A stretch of DNA of 64,000 nucleotides from contig JAJFJS010000026.1 of NCBI GenBank assembly GCA_021773815.1, positions 68,693-132,692 on the forward strand, given 5' to 3'. Source of the DNA: Gammaproteobacteria bacterium. Its GTDB lineage: Bacteria; Pseudomonadota; Gammaproteobacteria; Steroidobacterales; GCA-2729495. Position 1 is the first letter of the stretch, and each line of letters begins with the position of its first letter. The position numbers and the translations under genes were made by a program. The notes under the pieces were generated by a model. It ran no database searches. It was not told the DNA's origin and worked only from the letters and a program-made list of their open reading frames with translations. Below are positions 16,464-24,202 of this stretch, in pieces.

Positions 16464-17615
16464 CTACCGCGGCGCGATGAGCGTGGCTGCCTCAATGGCT
16501 TCGATGGCTTCGATGGCCTCGATCATTTCGATTGCTTCAATGGCGTCTATATCGTCAATCTCCGCCGGATCTGTTTCAGTGACCGCGGCACGACCGATCC
16601 GGACCGGCACGCCCAGGCGTTCGCGCCAGGCCTGCTCGACGAGCGGCCAGTCGACGACGGCCGATCGGTCGCGCGTGGTCGCGATGTAGAGTTCGGTAAT
16701 GCGCGTCAGCGACCACTGATCGCCGTCGGCTTCGAAGGCATCGAGCGCCCCGGTCGCTTCGGCATCATCGGTTACATCGGCAGCAGCATCCGACGCATCG
16801 ACGATGATCTCGCCGTCCGCGGCCTCCTCGGCGCCACCGCCGTCCTCGAGCGGTGGATGCACCTCGAGAAACAGCTCATCGCCGGACCAGCCCAGCTTGA
16901 ATGGTTGATTGACGATACGCACCGGCGCATTGACGGGCACCTGCGGGAACAGCCATTCGATGTCTTCGGGAAACATGCGAATGCAACCGTGCGTGACGCG
17001 CATGCCGACGCCGGCCGGTCGATTTGTGCCGTGAATCAGGTACCCGGGAATACTCAGCCGCAACGCATGAGCGCCGAGCGGGTTGTCCGGACCCGGCGGC
17101 ACACGCGAAGCCAGCTTGCGGCCGTCGGCGGCCCATTCATCGCGAATCGACTGCGGCGGATACCAGCTCGGATTCGTGACTTTGGCGACGATCGCCGAAC
17201 GCCCGAGGGGCGTACCCCAGTCCATGCGCCCGATACTGATCGGAAACGTCCGGACACGGATTTGCCCGTCCGCCTCGAAAAAGAAATACATCCGGTATTC
17301 GGCGATGTTGATCACGATGCCCGATCGCGGTGCACTCGGCAGAATGAACCGTGTCGGCAAAAATACGTCCGTGCCCTCACCGGGCAACCAGACATCGACA
17401 CCCGGATTCGCGAGCCGGATTTCTTCGTACCCCAGCCCGTGTCGACGCGCGATATCGACGAGCGTGTCCTCGTACACCGATCGGGTGCGATCGGGGACGC
17501 CGATCAGATCATCGCCGGCAGCGAGGTCGTATTCCGCCGCGGCGACGCCTGGCACGGCTGACAGCAGCCAGACGCCGACAAACCAGGCATAAAACACAGA
17601 CGACAAACGAATCAA
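16464..17615 (-). CDS. L,D-transpeptidase (YkuD domain) with repetitive C-terminus
   Basis: This is a periplasmic peptidoglycan cross-linking or lipoprotein-anchoring enzyme of the ErfK/YbiS/YcfS type. I prefer the TTG start at 17615: it overlaps the upstream transporter's stop (TTGA) and has GGAG seven bases before it. It yields a clean signal peptide (FVGVWLLSAVPGVAA) and 383 residues. A LysM-like region (EDTLVDIARRHGLGYEEIRLANP) precedes the YkuD domain with IHGTNRPAGVGMRVTHGCIR, where the catalytic Cys is about residue 211. The approximately 150-residue acidic C-terminal extension ends in (AIE)n repeats from a 9-bp DNA repeat. It is the last gene of the plsX-fabH-transporter run. Confidence 0.88.
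   Translation of the reverse strand: MIRLSSVFYAWFVGVWLLSAVPGVAAAEYDLAAGDDLIGVPDRTRSVYEDTLVDIARRHGLGYEEIRLANPGVDVWLPGEGTDVFLPTRFILPSAPRSGIVINIAEYRMYFFFEADGQIRVRTFPISIGRMDWGTPLGRSAIVAKVTNPSWYPPQSIRDEWAADGRKLASRVPPGPDNPLGAHALRLSIPGYLIHGTNRPAGVGMRVTHGCIRMFPEDIEWLFPQVPVNAPVRIVNQPFKLGWSGDELFLEVHPPLEDGGGAEEAADGEIIVDASDAAADVTDDAEATGALDAFEADGDQWSLTRITELYIATTRDRSAVVDWPLVEQAWRERLGVPVRIGRAAVTETDPAEIDDIDAIEAIEMIEAIEAIEAIEAATLIAPR
16486..16557. repeat. 9-bp tandem repeat coding for (A-I-E)n
   Basis: Eight consecutive 9-base units related to ATGGCTTCG (plus strand) lie at the 3' end of the L,D-transpeptidase gene. Two units are identical and the others differ at one to several positions. The unit is a multiple of three, so copy-number changes would keep the frame and only alter the length of the EAIEAIEAIEA tail. 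Confidence 0.8.
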
Positions 17616-19123
17616 AACGCAACTCCAAGTGCCGGCATGATCACAGCCCACGCCATTAAGGGTATCAGAACGATGGCGATGAGATTAAGCCAGAACCCGG
17701 CCCGGCTCATCTGTGGAATCGATACGCGCCCGGAGCCGAACACGACGGCGTTCGGCGGTGTCGCAACAGGCAGCATGAACGCGCAACTCGCCGCGATACC
17801 GGCCGGAATAATCAGCAGCAACGGGTCGAAGCCGAGCCCGACCGCAACCGCATAGAGTATCGGCACCAGCGTTGCCGTCGTCGCCGTATTACTCGTCATC
17901 TCCGTCAGGAAGATCATCGCCGCGGACACGAGTATGACGATCAGCATCGTCGGCAGCGCCGACAGAACGGCCGCCTGACTGCCGAGAAACGCACTGAACC
18001 CGGACTGATCGAGGGTCGCGGCCAGGCTCAACCCCCCGCCGAACAGAATCAGCAGACCCCACGGCAATTTGACGGCCGTTGACCAGTCCATCAAAAATTC
18101 ACGTTCGGCCAGGCTGACCGGAGTCACGAACAGCGTCAATGCCGCGATGATCGCAATCCCCGAATCGGTCAGGCCCGCCAGCGGCACAACGTCGCCGATC
18201 GCAATCTGGCCCAGTAGCGGCCGCGTCACCCAGGTCGCGGCGGTCAGCAAAAAAATCGCCAGCGTCAGTTTCTCGGCCCGGCTCATCGGCCCGAGATCGG
18301 CGTGCATTCTTTCCAGCAGCGCCTCGACGCCGTCGATCGGGTGATTCGATACGCGAAAGACCACCCGGCTCAACAGCCACCACGCGACGGGCAGAAAAAC
18401 GATGACCAGCGGTACCGCAAACAGCATCCAGTGCGCAAAACTGATCTCGACGTCCATCTGCGTGCGAATGTATGAAACGACGAACACGTTGGGCGCAGTG
18501 CCGATAATCGTGCCGATCCCGCCGATCGTTGCCGCGTACGCGATCGCGAGCAACAGGCAGACGGGGAAATTACGTCGCGGCACGCCGCTGTCTGCGTCCT
18601 CACCGACGCCGTCCACCGAATCGTCGAGCAGCGTCGTGATACTCAATGCGACGGGCAGCAGCATGATCGTCGTCGCCGTATTCGTTACCCACATGCTGAC
18701 GAATGCCGCGATCGCCATGAAAGCGCCGATGATGCGCGTCGGCCGGGTACCGACCGCTTTCAACGCCGTCAACGCAAAACGCCGGTGCAGGCCACAGCGC
18801 TCCAGCGCCAACGCCAGCACAAAACCGCCGAGAAACAGGTAGATCACCTCGTGACCGTAGGCCGATGCTGTTTCGCCGATCGTCGCGGCGCCGGCCAGCG
18901 GGAAAACCGCCAGCGGAATCAGGGCCGTCGCATAGACCGAGATGGCCTCGGTAATCCACCAGACTGCCATCCAGACGGCCGTCGCAGCAGCCGATCGCGC
19001 CGCGCCGCTCAGGACTACCGCCTGTCCGTCACCGTCGATATAGTGCTCCGGCAACAGCATGAACACGACCGCCGCGGCCAGCGGCCCCAGCAACAGGCCG
19101 ATCATGCGCAACCGCGACGTCAT
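17612..19123 (-). CDS. DASS/SLC13-family sodium:anion (dicarboxylate/sulfate) symporter
   Basis: This is a 503-residue inner-membrane transporter with about eleven hydrophobic segments. The two family hairpin motifs are visible: WVTNTATTIMLLPVALSI in the N-terminal half and EMTSNTATTATLVPI in the C-terminal half, the Ser/Thr-Asn-Thr motifs that bind Na+ and substrate carboxylates in VcINDY-type proteins. The N-terminal WWITEAISVYATALIPLAVFP is also characteristic. It probably imports C4-dicarboxylates or related anions, though the sequence does not settle the substrate. It lies 19 bases downstream of fabH and overlaps the downstream L,D-transpeptidase start by TTGA. Confidence 0.88.
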   Translation of the reverse strand: MTSRLRMIGLLLGPLAAAVVFMLLPEHYIDGDGQAVVLSGAARSAAATAVWMAVWWITEAISVYATALIPLAVFPLAGAATIGETASAYGHEVIYLFLGGFVLALALERCGLHRRFALTALKAVGTRPTRIIGAFMAIAAFVSMWVTNTATTIMLLPVALSITTLLDDSVDGVGEDADSGVPRRNFPVCLLLAIAYAATIGGIGTIIGTAPNVFVVSYIRTQMDVEISFAHWMLFAVPLVIVFLPVAWWLLSRVVFRVSNHPIDGVEALLERMHADLGPMSRAEKLTLAIFLLTAATWVTRPLLGQIAIGDVVPLAGLTDSGIAIIAALTLFVTPVSLAEREFLMDWSTAVKLPWGLLILFGGGLSLAATLDQSGFSAFLGSQAAVLSALPTMLIVILVSAAMIFLTEMTSNTATTATLVPILYAVAVGLGFDPLLLIIPAGIAASCAFMLPVATPPNAVVFGSGRVSIPQMSRAGFWLNLIAIVLIPLMAWAVIMPALGVAF

Positions 19124-19142
19124 ATCGATACGACGGTCGCTG

Positions 19143-20117
19143 TCAGTAGCGAATCAACGCCGAACCCCACGTGAATCCGCCGCCGAAAGCCTCGAGTAAC
19201 AGCAGGTCTCCGCGCCGCACGCGCCCGTCGCGCACGGCAACATCGAGCGCCATCGGTACCGAGGCCGCCGACGTATTGCCGTGATCCTGCAGCGTCAGGA
19301 TGACCTTCTCCATCGACATGCCCAGTCGCTTGGCGGTCAGCTGAATGATGCGCAGATTGGCCTGGTGAGGTATCAGCCAGTCGATCGATCCGCGTTCGAG
19401 ATCATTGGCGGACATCGTCTCGTCGACGATGCCTTCGAGCGTCTTGACCGCAACCTTGAACACCTCATTGCCCTTCATGTGAATGAACGGCCCCTCGACA
19501 TCGTCCGGTTGCTGACGCCGCGACGTGCCGTACGGGTGGTACAGCAGATCCTTGTAATGACCATCGGCGCCGAGATGCGTCGAGATGATGCCGGCTTCCG
19601 TCGACGGTTCGAGCACGACCGCGCCGGCACCGTCGCCGAAGATCACGGCCGTAGACCGATCCGTCCAGTCGGTGATACGCGACAGCGTTTCGGCGCCGAT
19701 CACCAGCGCCCTTTTGGCCTGGCCGCCGGCAATAAACCGGTCCGCAATACTCAGTGCATAGATAAACCCGCTGCACGCCGCCTCGACGCTGAATGCCGCA
19801 AAGCCGCCGATACCGAGGCGTTCCTGTAGCAGGCAACCGACATTCGGAAATACGACATCCGGCGTCGTCGTGCCGACGACGAGAAAATCGATCTCGCTCG
19901 GCGCAACGCCCGCCGCCTCCATCGCCTGTCGGGCCGCGCCTTCGGCCAGATCCGCGGTGGTTTGATCGTCGGCGGCAATATGGCGACGCTCGATGCCGGT
20001 GCGCGCACGAATCCACTCGTCCGTCGTATCGACAATCTTCTCGAGTTCGCGGTTGGTCAGAATACGCTCGGGAAGGCAGCGTCCAGTGCCGCTGATGCGC
20101 GAAAAAATTTGCGTCAT
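19143..20117 (-). CDS. fabH: Beta-ketoacyl-ACP synthase III FabH
   Basis: FabH starts fatty acid synthesis by condensing acetyl-CoA with malonyl-ACP. The catalytic triad is visible: Cys in VEAACSGFIYALS (about residue 113), His in LIPHQANLRI (about 250) and Asn in GNTSAASVP (about 280). The length of 324 residues is standard. The gene follows plsX by 16 bases. In many relatives fabD, fabG and acpP come next, but here a DASS transporter follows, so the rest of the fab cluster is elsewhere. Confidence 0.95.
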   Translation of the reverse strand: MTQIFSRISGTGRCLPERILTNRELEKIVDTTDEWIRARTGIERRHIAADDQTTADLAEGAARQAMEAAGVAPSEIDFLVVGTTTPDVVFPNVGCLLQERLGIGGFAAFSVEAACSGFIYALSIADRFIAGGQAKRALVIGAETLSRITDWTDRSTAVIFGDGAGAVVLEPSTEAGIISTHLGADGHYKDLLYHPYGTSRRQQPDDVEGPFIHMKGNEVFKVAVKTLEGIVDETMSANDLERGSIDWLIPHQANLRIIQLTAKRLGMSMEKVILTLQDHGNTSAASVPMALDVAVRDGRVRRGDLLLLEAFGGGFTWGSALIRY

Positions 20118-20133
20118 GTGTGTACCGACCGGG

Positions 20134-21144
20134 TCAGTGACCCTGTTCCTCCATCAGTGAGCGAATCTGCTCCGGCACGTCGTTATCGACTTCGACCATG
20201 GCAACATGGATCGCCTGCTGAAATGCCAGCGCATCCGCGCCGCCGTGGCTCTTGACCACGATGCCGTTCAGTCCGACCAGACTGGCGCCATTGTACCGCC
20301 GCGGATCCACGCGCTTCGACAGGGATCGCAGCACCGGCCATGCAACAAGACCGGCCAGACGACCGTACAGACCGGACTTGAATTCCTCAATAAGGAAATG
20401 GCGCACGAGACGCGCCGTACCTTCCATGGTCTTGAGCGCGACATTGCCGCTGAATCCGTCGGTGACGACAACATCGGCCTTATGTTCGCTGAGTGCGTCG
20501 CCCTCGATAAAGCCGACATAGTTCAGTGCACTATTGGCCAACATGGCGGCCGCCTCCCGAACCGTGTCGTTGCCCTTGATCGCCTCGGCGCCAATATTCA
20601 ACAGCCCGATCCGCGGCCGGTCGATGCCCTCGATGTCTTCGGCCACGACCGATCCCATGATCCCGAACTGAAACAATTGTTCCGCGGTGCAACCGCTATT
20701 CGCGCCGAGATCGAGCATGTGCAGCCGCCCATGCCGGGTGGGGATCCCGGCCAGGATGGCGGGCCGATCGATACCGGGCACGGTCTTGAGCACGAACCGG
20801 CCGATTGCCATCAACGCGCCGGTATTGCCGGCGCTGACACAGGCGCCCGCTGCGCCTTCCTTGACGAGATTGATCGCGACGCGCATCGACGAATCTTTTT
20901 TCTTTCTCATCGCGTCGGCCGGATGCTCATCCATGGCGACGATCTCCCGTGCGTCGTGCACGCGAACGCGGTCACCGGAGATGCCGCGACCTGCCAGGTG
21001 AGGTTCGATGAGTTCCCGCTTGCCGACCAGAATCAGTTGCAGTTCGGCCCGCGACCGGAGCATAGCGAGCGCCGCGGGCACCGTCGTGTCGACGCCGTGA
21101 TCACCACTCATGGCATCGACGGCGATGGTTACCGGATTAGCCAC
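20134..21144 (-). CDS. plsX: Phosphate acyltransferase PlsX
   Basis: PlsX makes acyl-phosphate from acyl-ACP for the PlsY-dependent first step of phospholipid synthesis and acts as a peripheral membrane enzyme. The N-terminal TIAVDAMSGDHGVDTTVPAAL and internal AGNTGALMAIGRFVLKT and VVVTDGFSGNVALKTMEGTA are diagnostic. The 336-residue length is normal. The conserved order rpmF-plsX-fabH is kept, but the rpmF-plsX gap is unusually wide at 275 bases. That gap holds a 69-codon ORF I do not believe and no clear terminator. Confidence 0.95.
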   Translation of the reverse strand: MANPVTIAVDAMSGDHGVDTTVPAALAMLRSRAELQLILVGKRELIEPHLAGRGISGDRVRVHDAREIVAMDEHPADAMRKKKDSSMRVAINLVKEGAAGACVSAGNTGALMAIGRFVLKTVPGIDRPAILAGIPTRHGRLHMLDLGANSGCTAEQLFQFGIMGSVVAEDIEGIDRPRIGLLNIGAEAIKGNDTVREAAAMLANSALNYVGFIEGDALSEHKADVVVTDGFSGNVALKTMEGTARLVRHFLIEEFKSGLYGRLAGLVAWPVLRSLSKRVDPRRYNGASLVGLNGIVVKSHGGADALAFQQAIHVAMVEVDNDVPEQIRSLMEEQGH

Positions 21145-21419
21145 TAGCTTACCGGCAGGATGGAAGCCGGCGGATTACGCAGCCGATGCGCGCGAAAAAA
21201 CACCGGACCCGGGCCGGGTCGGCGGCAGAAACACGGCGTCAGCGAATACATTTGACCCATGTTCGTTACTAACTCCTGCCCGTTCAATCGCACATCGGTC
21301 CGCCGCTGGCCGGCCCCCTTGCTGATCAAACGAAGACTGCGGATCGCGGGCATACCCGCCTCGCTCGCGCCGGAAACCGGCTACTACGGCGGGCGACCGG
21401 CAACCGGTCCACGACCGGT

Positions 21420-21608
21420 TTAATCGAGGTCTTCTTCGGGGGCTTCGATGACCTTGCGGCCACGATAGAAGCCGTCAGCGCTGACGTGATGCCGCAAATG
21501 CGTCTCGCCGGTCGTCGGCTCGACCGACAACGCCGGCTTCTTCAGCCCGTCATGCGAACGCCGGTTGCCGCGACGCCTCGGCGTCACCCTGCTCTTTTGT
21601 ACTGCCAT
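21420..21608 (-). CDS. rpmF: 50S ribosomal protein L32
   Basis: This is a 62-residue ribosomal protein of the large subunit. [20 protein letters not shown] and the [16 protein letters not shown] segment are characteristic. It belongs to the cysteine-free L32 type, without zinc-ribbon cysteines. I start it at the ATG at 21608, which has AGGAG upstream, rather than at the longer ORF start. yceD lies 22 bases upstream, giving the conserved yceD-rpmF pair. Confidence 0.95.
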   Translation of the reverse strand: MAVQKSRVTPRRRGNRRSHDGLKKPALSVEPTTGETHLRHHVSADGFYRGRKVIEAPEEDLD

Positions 21609-21630
21609 TTCCTTATCTCCTGACGGCGTC

Positions 21631-22185
21631 TCAATCATCGGCGTCGCGATCCTGTCCAACCAACAGGCCAGCCAGGTTCGCGAACGGTCGATGCATCAAC
21701 TCCGCATCCATTGGCGAATATGCATCAGGCGCCGTCTTCGACCGACAACCCGGCTCATCTGCATGAACCGGCGCCATCGGCAACGACGCCAAAATCTCAT
21801 CCTCGACGAGGTCCGCAAGGCTCAGCCCCTCGGCGCTCATCGTCACGCTGTCGAACGGGTCTGCAATCAACCCGCTCTGCGCATCATCCTCCAGCACCGT
21901 CAGTTGCGTCCTGACGCGCACCGGCCAATCGACGGCCTCCAGGCAACGCTGGCATTCCAGCTGCAACAGACCCGTCACCGTTATGCCGATAGTCGGAAAC
22001 CTCTCCGGACCGATCGCGAACCGGATCTCGACGGCAAGCGCCGCAGCCGAATCGGCCGCATCCCGATTCGGCACGACGCAGCTCGACAGACGGAGAAAGT
22101 CGGATACGGCAGCACGAAACTCCCGGCTGACCGCTTGGTTCGCCAGTTCGATCAGTCTGGCGGAATCGACGCGCTCGCTGAGCAT
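21631..22185 (-). CDS. yceD: YceD family protein (DUF177, 23S rRNA accumulation)
   Basis: This is a 184-residue cytoplasmic protein linked to 23S rRNA accumulation in E. coli and to plant chloroplast homologues. The signature [15 protein letters not shown] (a CxxC pair) and the downstream acidic [19 protein letters not shown] are typical of DUF177. It sits directly upstream of rpmF and is divergent from maf, exactly as in E. coli. The molecular activity is not established. Confidence 0.9.
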   Translation of the reverse strand: MLSERVDSARLIELANQAVSREFRAAVSDFLRLSSCVVPNRDAADSAAALAVEIRFAIGPERFPTIGITVTGLLQLECQRCLEAVDWPVRVRTQLTVLEDDAQSGLIADPFDSVTMSAEGLSLADLVEDEILASLPMAPVHADEPGCRSKTAPDAYSPMDAELMHRPFANLAGLLVGQDRDADD

Positions 22186-22243
22186 AATCGGTCAATTCTA
22201 GATACGGTGGCTGAGCGTGTCAAAATCTTGTACGTTACGCGCC

Positions 22244-22831
22244 ATGGTCGCTGCCCCCCCCGTCGTCCTCGCCTCGAGCTCCGCCTACCGTCGCGCCCTG
22301 CTCGCCCGGCTGTTACCCGCATTCGAGTGCCTGTCTCCGGACATCGACGAAAGCCCGCTGGCCGCCGAACTGCCTGTCGACACGGCCGTCCGTCTCGCGC
22401 TGACCAAGGCCCGCGCCTGCGCCATGCAGCGCCCCGACGCCGTCGTCATCGGCAGCGATCAGGCCCCGGCGCTCGGTGACGACATCCTGCACAAACCCGG
22501 CTCTCATGAACGCGCGATTCAGCAACTGCGCCGCTGCTCCGGGCGCGCCGTCGTCTTTCATACCGCCGTGGCTATTGTCGGACCCGGCGCCACGCCGGTC
22601 GATACCCATTGCGACGCAACGATCGTCCGCTTCCGCGCACTCGACGACGAAGACATCGAGCGTTACCTGACGCTCGACACGCCCTACGATTGCGCCGGAA
22701 GTTTCAAGGTCGAAGCCCGCGGCATCACGTTGTTCGAGTCGATCGAGTCACAGGATCCGACCGCGCTGCAGGGACTGCCGCTGATCTGGGTCGCAGCCCG
22801 GCTGCGCGCCCGGGGCATCGCGCCGGGTTGA
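22244..22831 (+). CDS. Maf-family nucleotide pyrophosphatase (YceF-like)
   Basis: This is a house-cleaning pyrophosphatase of the Maf/HAM1-like fold. ASSSAYRRALLARL at the N-terminus, the central VIGSDQAP, and the C-terminal YDCAGSFKVEARGITLFESI place it in the YceF branch, which hydrolyses 7-methyl-GTP in E. coli. I use the ATG at 22244, which gives the family N-terminus (MVAAPPVVLASSSAYR). Translation from 22217 would add nine atypical residues. It is divergent from yceD, and rluC converges on it from the right with a 12-base gap. Confidence 0.9.
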   Translation: MVAAPPVVLASSSAYRRALLARLLPAFECLSPDIDESPLAAELPVDTAVRLALTKARACAMQRPDAVVIGSDQAPALGDDILHKPGSHERAIQQLRRCSGRAVVFHTAVAIVGPGATPVDTHCDATIVRFRALDDEDIERYLTLDTPYDCAGSFKVEARGITLFESIESQDPTALQGLPLIWVAARLRARGIAPG

Positions 22832-22843
22832 GTCACGACCGGT

Positions 22844-23791
22844 TCAGGTCACCGGCACGAGCGCCGACAACACGCCCGCCAGCTTCTCGTCGAGGGGACT
22901 TTCGACACGAATGACCTGACCGTCCCGCGGGCTCGTGAACTCCAGCGACGCGGCGTGCAGGAACAGTCGATCGAGGGTCGTTGCCGCAACCACCGGATCG
23001 TCCTCCGGTCCATAGCGTCGGTCGCCGGCGACCGGGTGGCCGAGGTGCGCCGCGTGGACGCGGATCTGGTGCGTTCGACCCGTATCGAGTTCGACCGCCA
23101 TCAGCGCGGCACCGGCGAAGCGCTGGGCGGGACGAAAGACGGTACGCGACGGTTTGCCGTCCGCCGAGACGCAGACATGCCGCTCGCCGTTGCGCCGGTG
23201 CGTGGTCAGCAGCGGCGCGTCGACGACGCGCCGGCCGTCGTCCCAGTCACCGAGCAACAGAGCCGTATAACGTTTCTGCACCGCGCCGTCACGGAACAGC
23301 GCATGCAGGTGGCGCAGTGCCGGTCGCCGCTTCGCAATCAGCAGGCAACCGCTGGTGTCCCGATCGAGCCGATGCGCGAGCTCGAAATCGTCGTGACCCT
23401 GGCGCAGCGCCCGCAGCATTTCGATCGCGCCAAAACTGATACCGCTGCCGCCATGCACGGCCAGCCCGGCCGGCTTGTCGAGCACCAGCAGATCGCGGTC
23501 CTCGTAGCGTATGCAACGCTCGAGCCAGCGGCTGGATGCCCCGTCCGGCCGCGGCGCGGCCACGCCGGTGCGGACCGGCGGGATTCGCACCACGTCACCG
23601 GTCTGCAGGCGCCGATCCGGCCCGGCCCGGCCCTTGTTCACGCGGACCTCACCGGAGCGGATCATCCGGTAGACACGTGACCGCGGTACGCCCTTGAGCT
23701 GTGACAGCAGGAAATTGTCGAGGCGGCGATCGGCGTCGGCAGCGGTCACCGAGACCTGCCGAACCTGCGGCCCGGGGCCATTTTTTTCCAT
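22844..23791 (-). CDS. rluC: 23S rRNA pseudouridine synthase RluC
   Basis: RluC isomerises uridines 955, 2504 and 2580 of E. coli 23S rRNA. An N-terminal S4 domain (RRLDNFLLSQLKGVPRSRVY, IRSGEVRVNKGRAGPD) precedes the RsuA/RluA catalytic domain, in which HRLDRDTSGCLLIAKR carries the catalytic aspartate. GRTHQIRVHAAHLGHPVAGD is the second signature. I place the start at the ATG at 23791 (315 residues). The track's TTG at 23806 adds five residues. It is divergent from rne, a conserved arrangement in gammaproteobacteria. Confidence 0.93.
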   Translation of the reverse strand: MEKNGPGPQVRQVSVTAADADRRLDNFLLSQLKGVPRSRVYRMIRSGEVRVNKGRAGPDRRLQTGDVVRIPPVRTGVAAPRPDGASSRWLERCIRYEDRDLLVLDKPAGLAVHGGSGISFGAIEMLRALRQGHDDFELAHRLDRDTSGCLLIAKRRPALRHLHALFRDGAVQKRYTALLLGDWDDGRRVVDAPLLTTHRRNGERHVCVSADGKPSRTVFRPAQRFAGAALMAVELDTGRTHQIRVHAAHLGHPVAGDRRYGPEDDPVVAATTLDRLFLHAASLEFTSPRDGQVIRVESPLDEKLAGVLSALVPVT

Positions 23792-23822
23792 AATTTCAGG
23801 TGCCAACAGCGTTTTTCGTCAA

Positions 23823-23851
23823 TTGATGCTATGCCCGGACACTGTTATATT
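23823..23851 (+). promoter_or_regulatory. Candidate sigma-70 promoter for rne
   Basis: TTGATG and TATATT are separated by exactly 17 bases. Transcription would begin near 23858, beside a small stem (ACCGC/GCGGT), and leave a leader of about 345 nt before rne. Neither hexamer is perfect, but spacing and location are good. Confidence 0.6.
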
Positions 23852-24202
23852 ACCGCCGTTAGCGGTTTGTGCGCGTATTGCCACAAACAAGGAAGAATCG
23901 AATTTGGAGCGATCGCCGTCAATGTTGTGTCGCGATTGCCAGAATCAGGGCCTGCACCGCAGGTCATAAACCGGGCGACCTATACGGCGGATTGAGAGAT
24001 TGTCTTTCTCCGTCAGGCAAGGAATTCGGAAGGATCTGCTGCATGCAAATAGCTGGTCTTTTTAGATTGAGAACCAGTAACAGGCCTCTATGCCGCACGG
24101 CTTCGCCGCGCGGCCGGCCCGTTTGGGCACGTCGCCACTCGGCGCCGTCGCTCAGTCATTCCCTGCCGGGCGCCCCGCAACATATTGAGCATGTAGGGGC
24201 TT
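23852..24202 (+). other. Long 5' leader of rne
   Basis: About 350 bases without a convincing gene precede rne. In E. coli a 361-nt rne leader mediates feedback control, since RNase E cleaves its own mRNA there. Comparable length here suggests the same logic, but I cannot identify the hp2/hp3 structures by eye. Several stems are possible, for example around the GCCGCGCGGCCGGC run near 24105-24120. Small ORFs in this stretch (for example 23869-24285) have no family features. rluC's promoter must lie on the other strand near 23800. Confidence 0.5.

Noticed and set aside
21144-21353. 69-codon minus-strand ORF between plsX and rpmF
   Set aside because: It directly abuts the plsX start, is not known to me as a family and shows no ribosome binding site. 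I treat the 275-base gap as non-coding.
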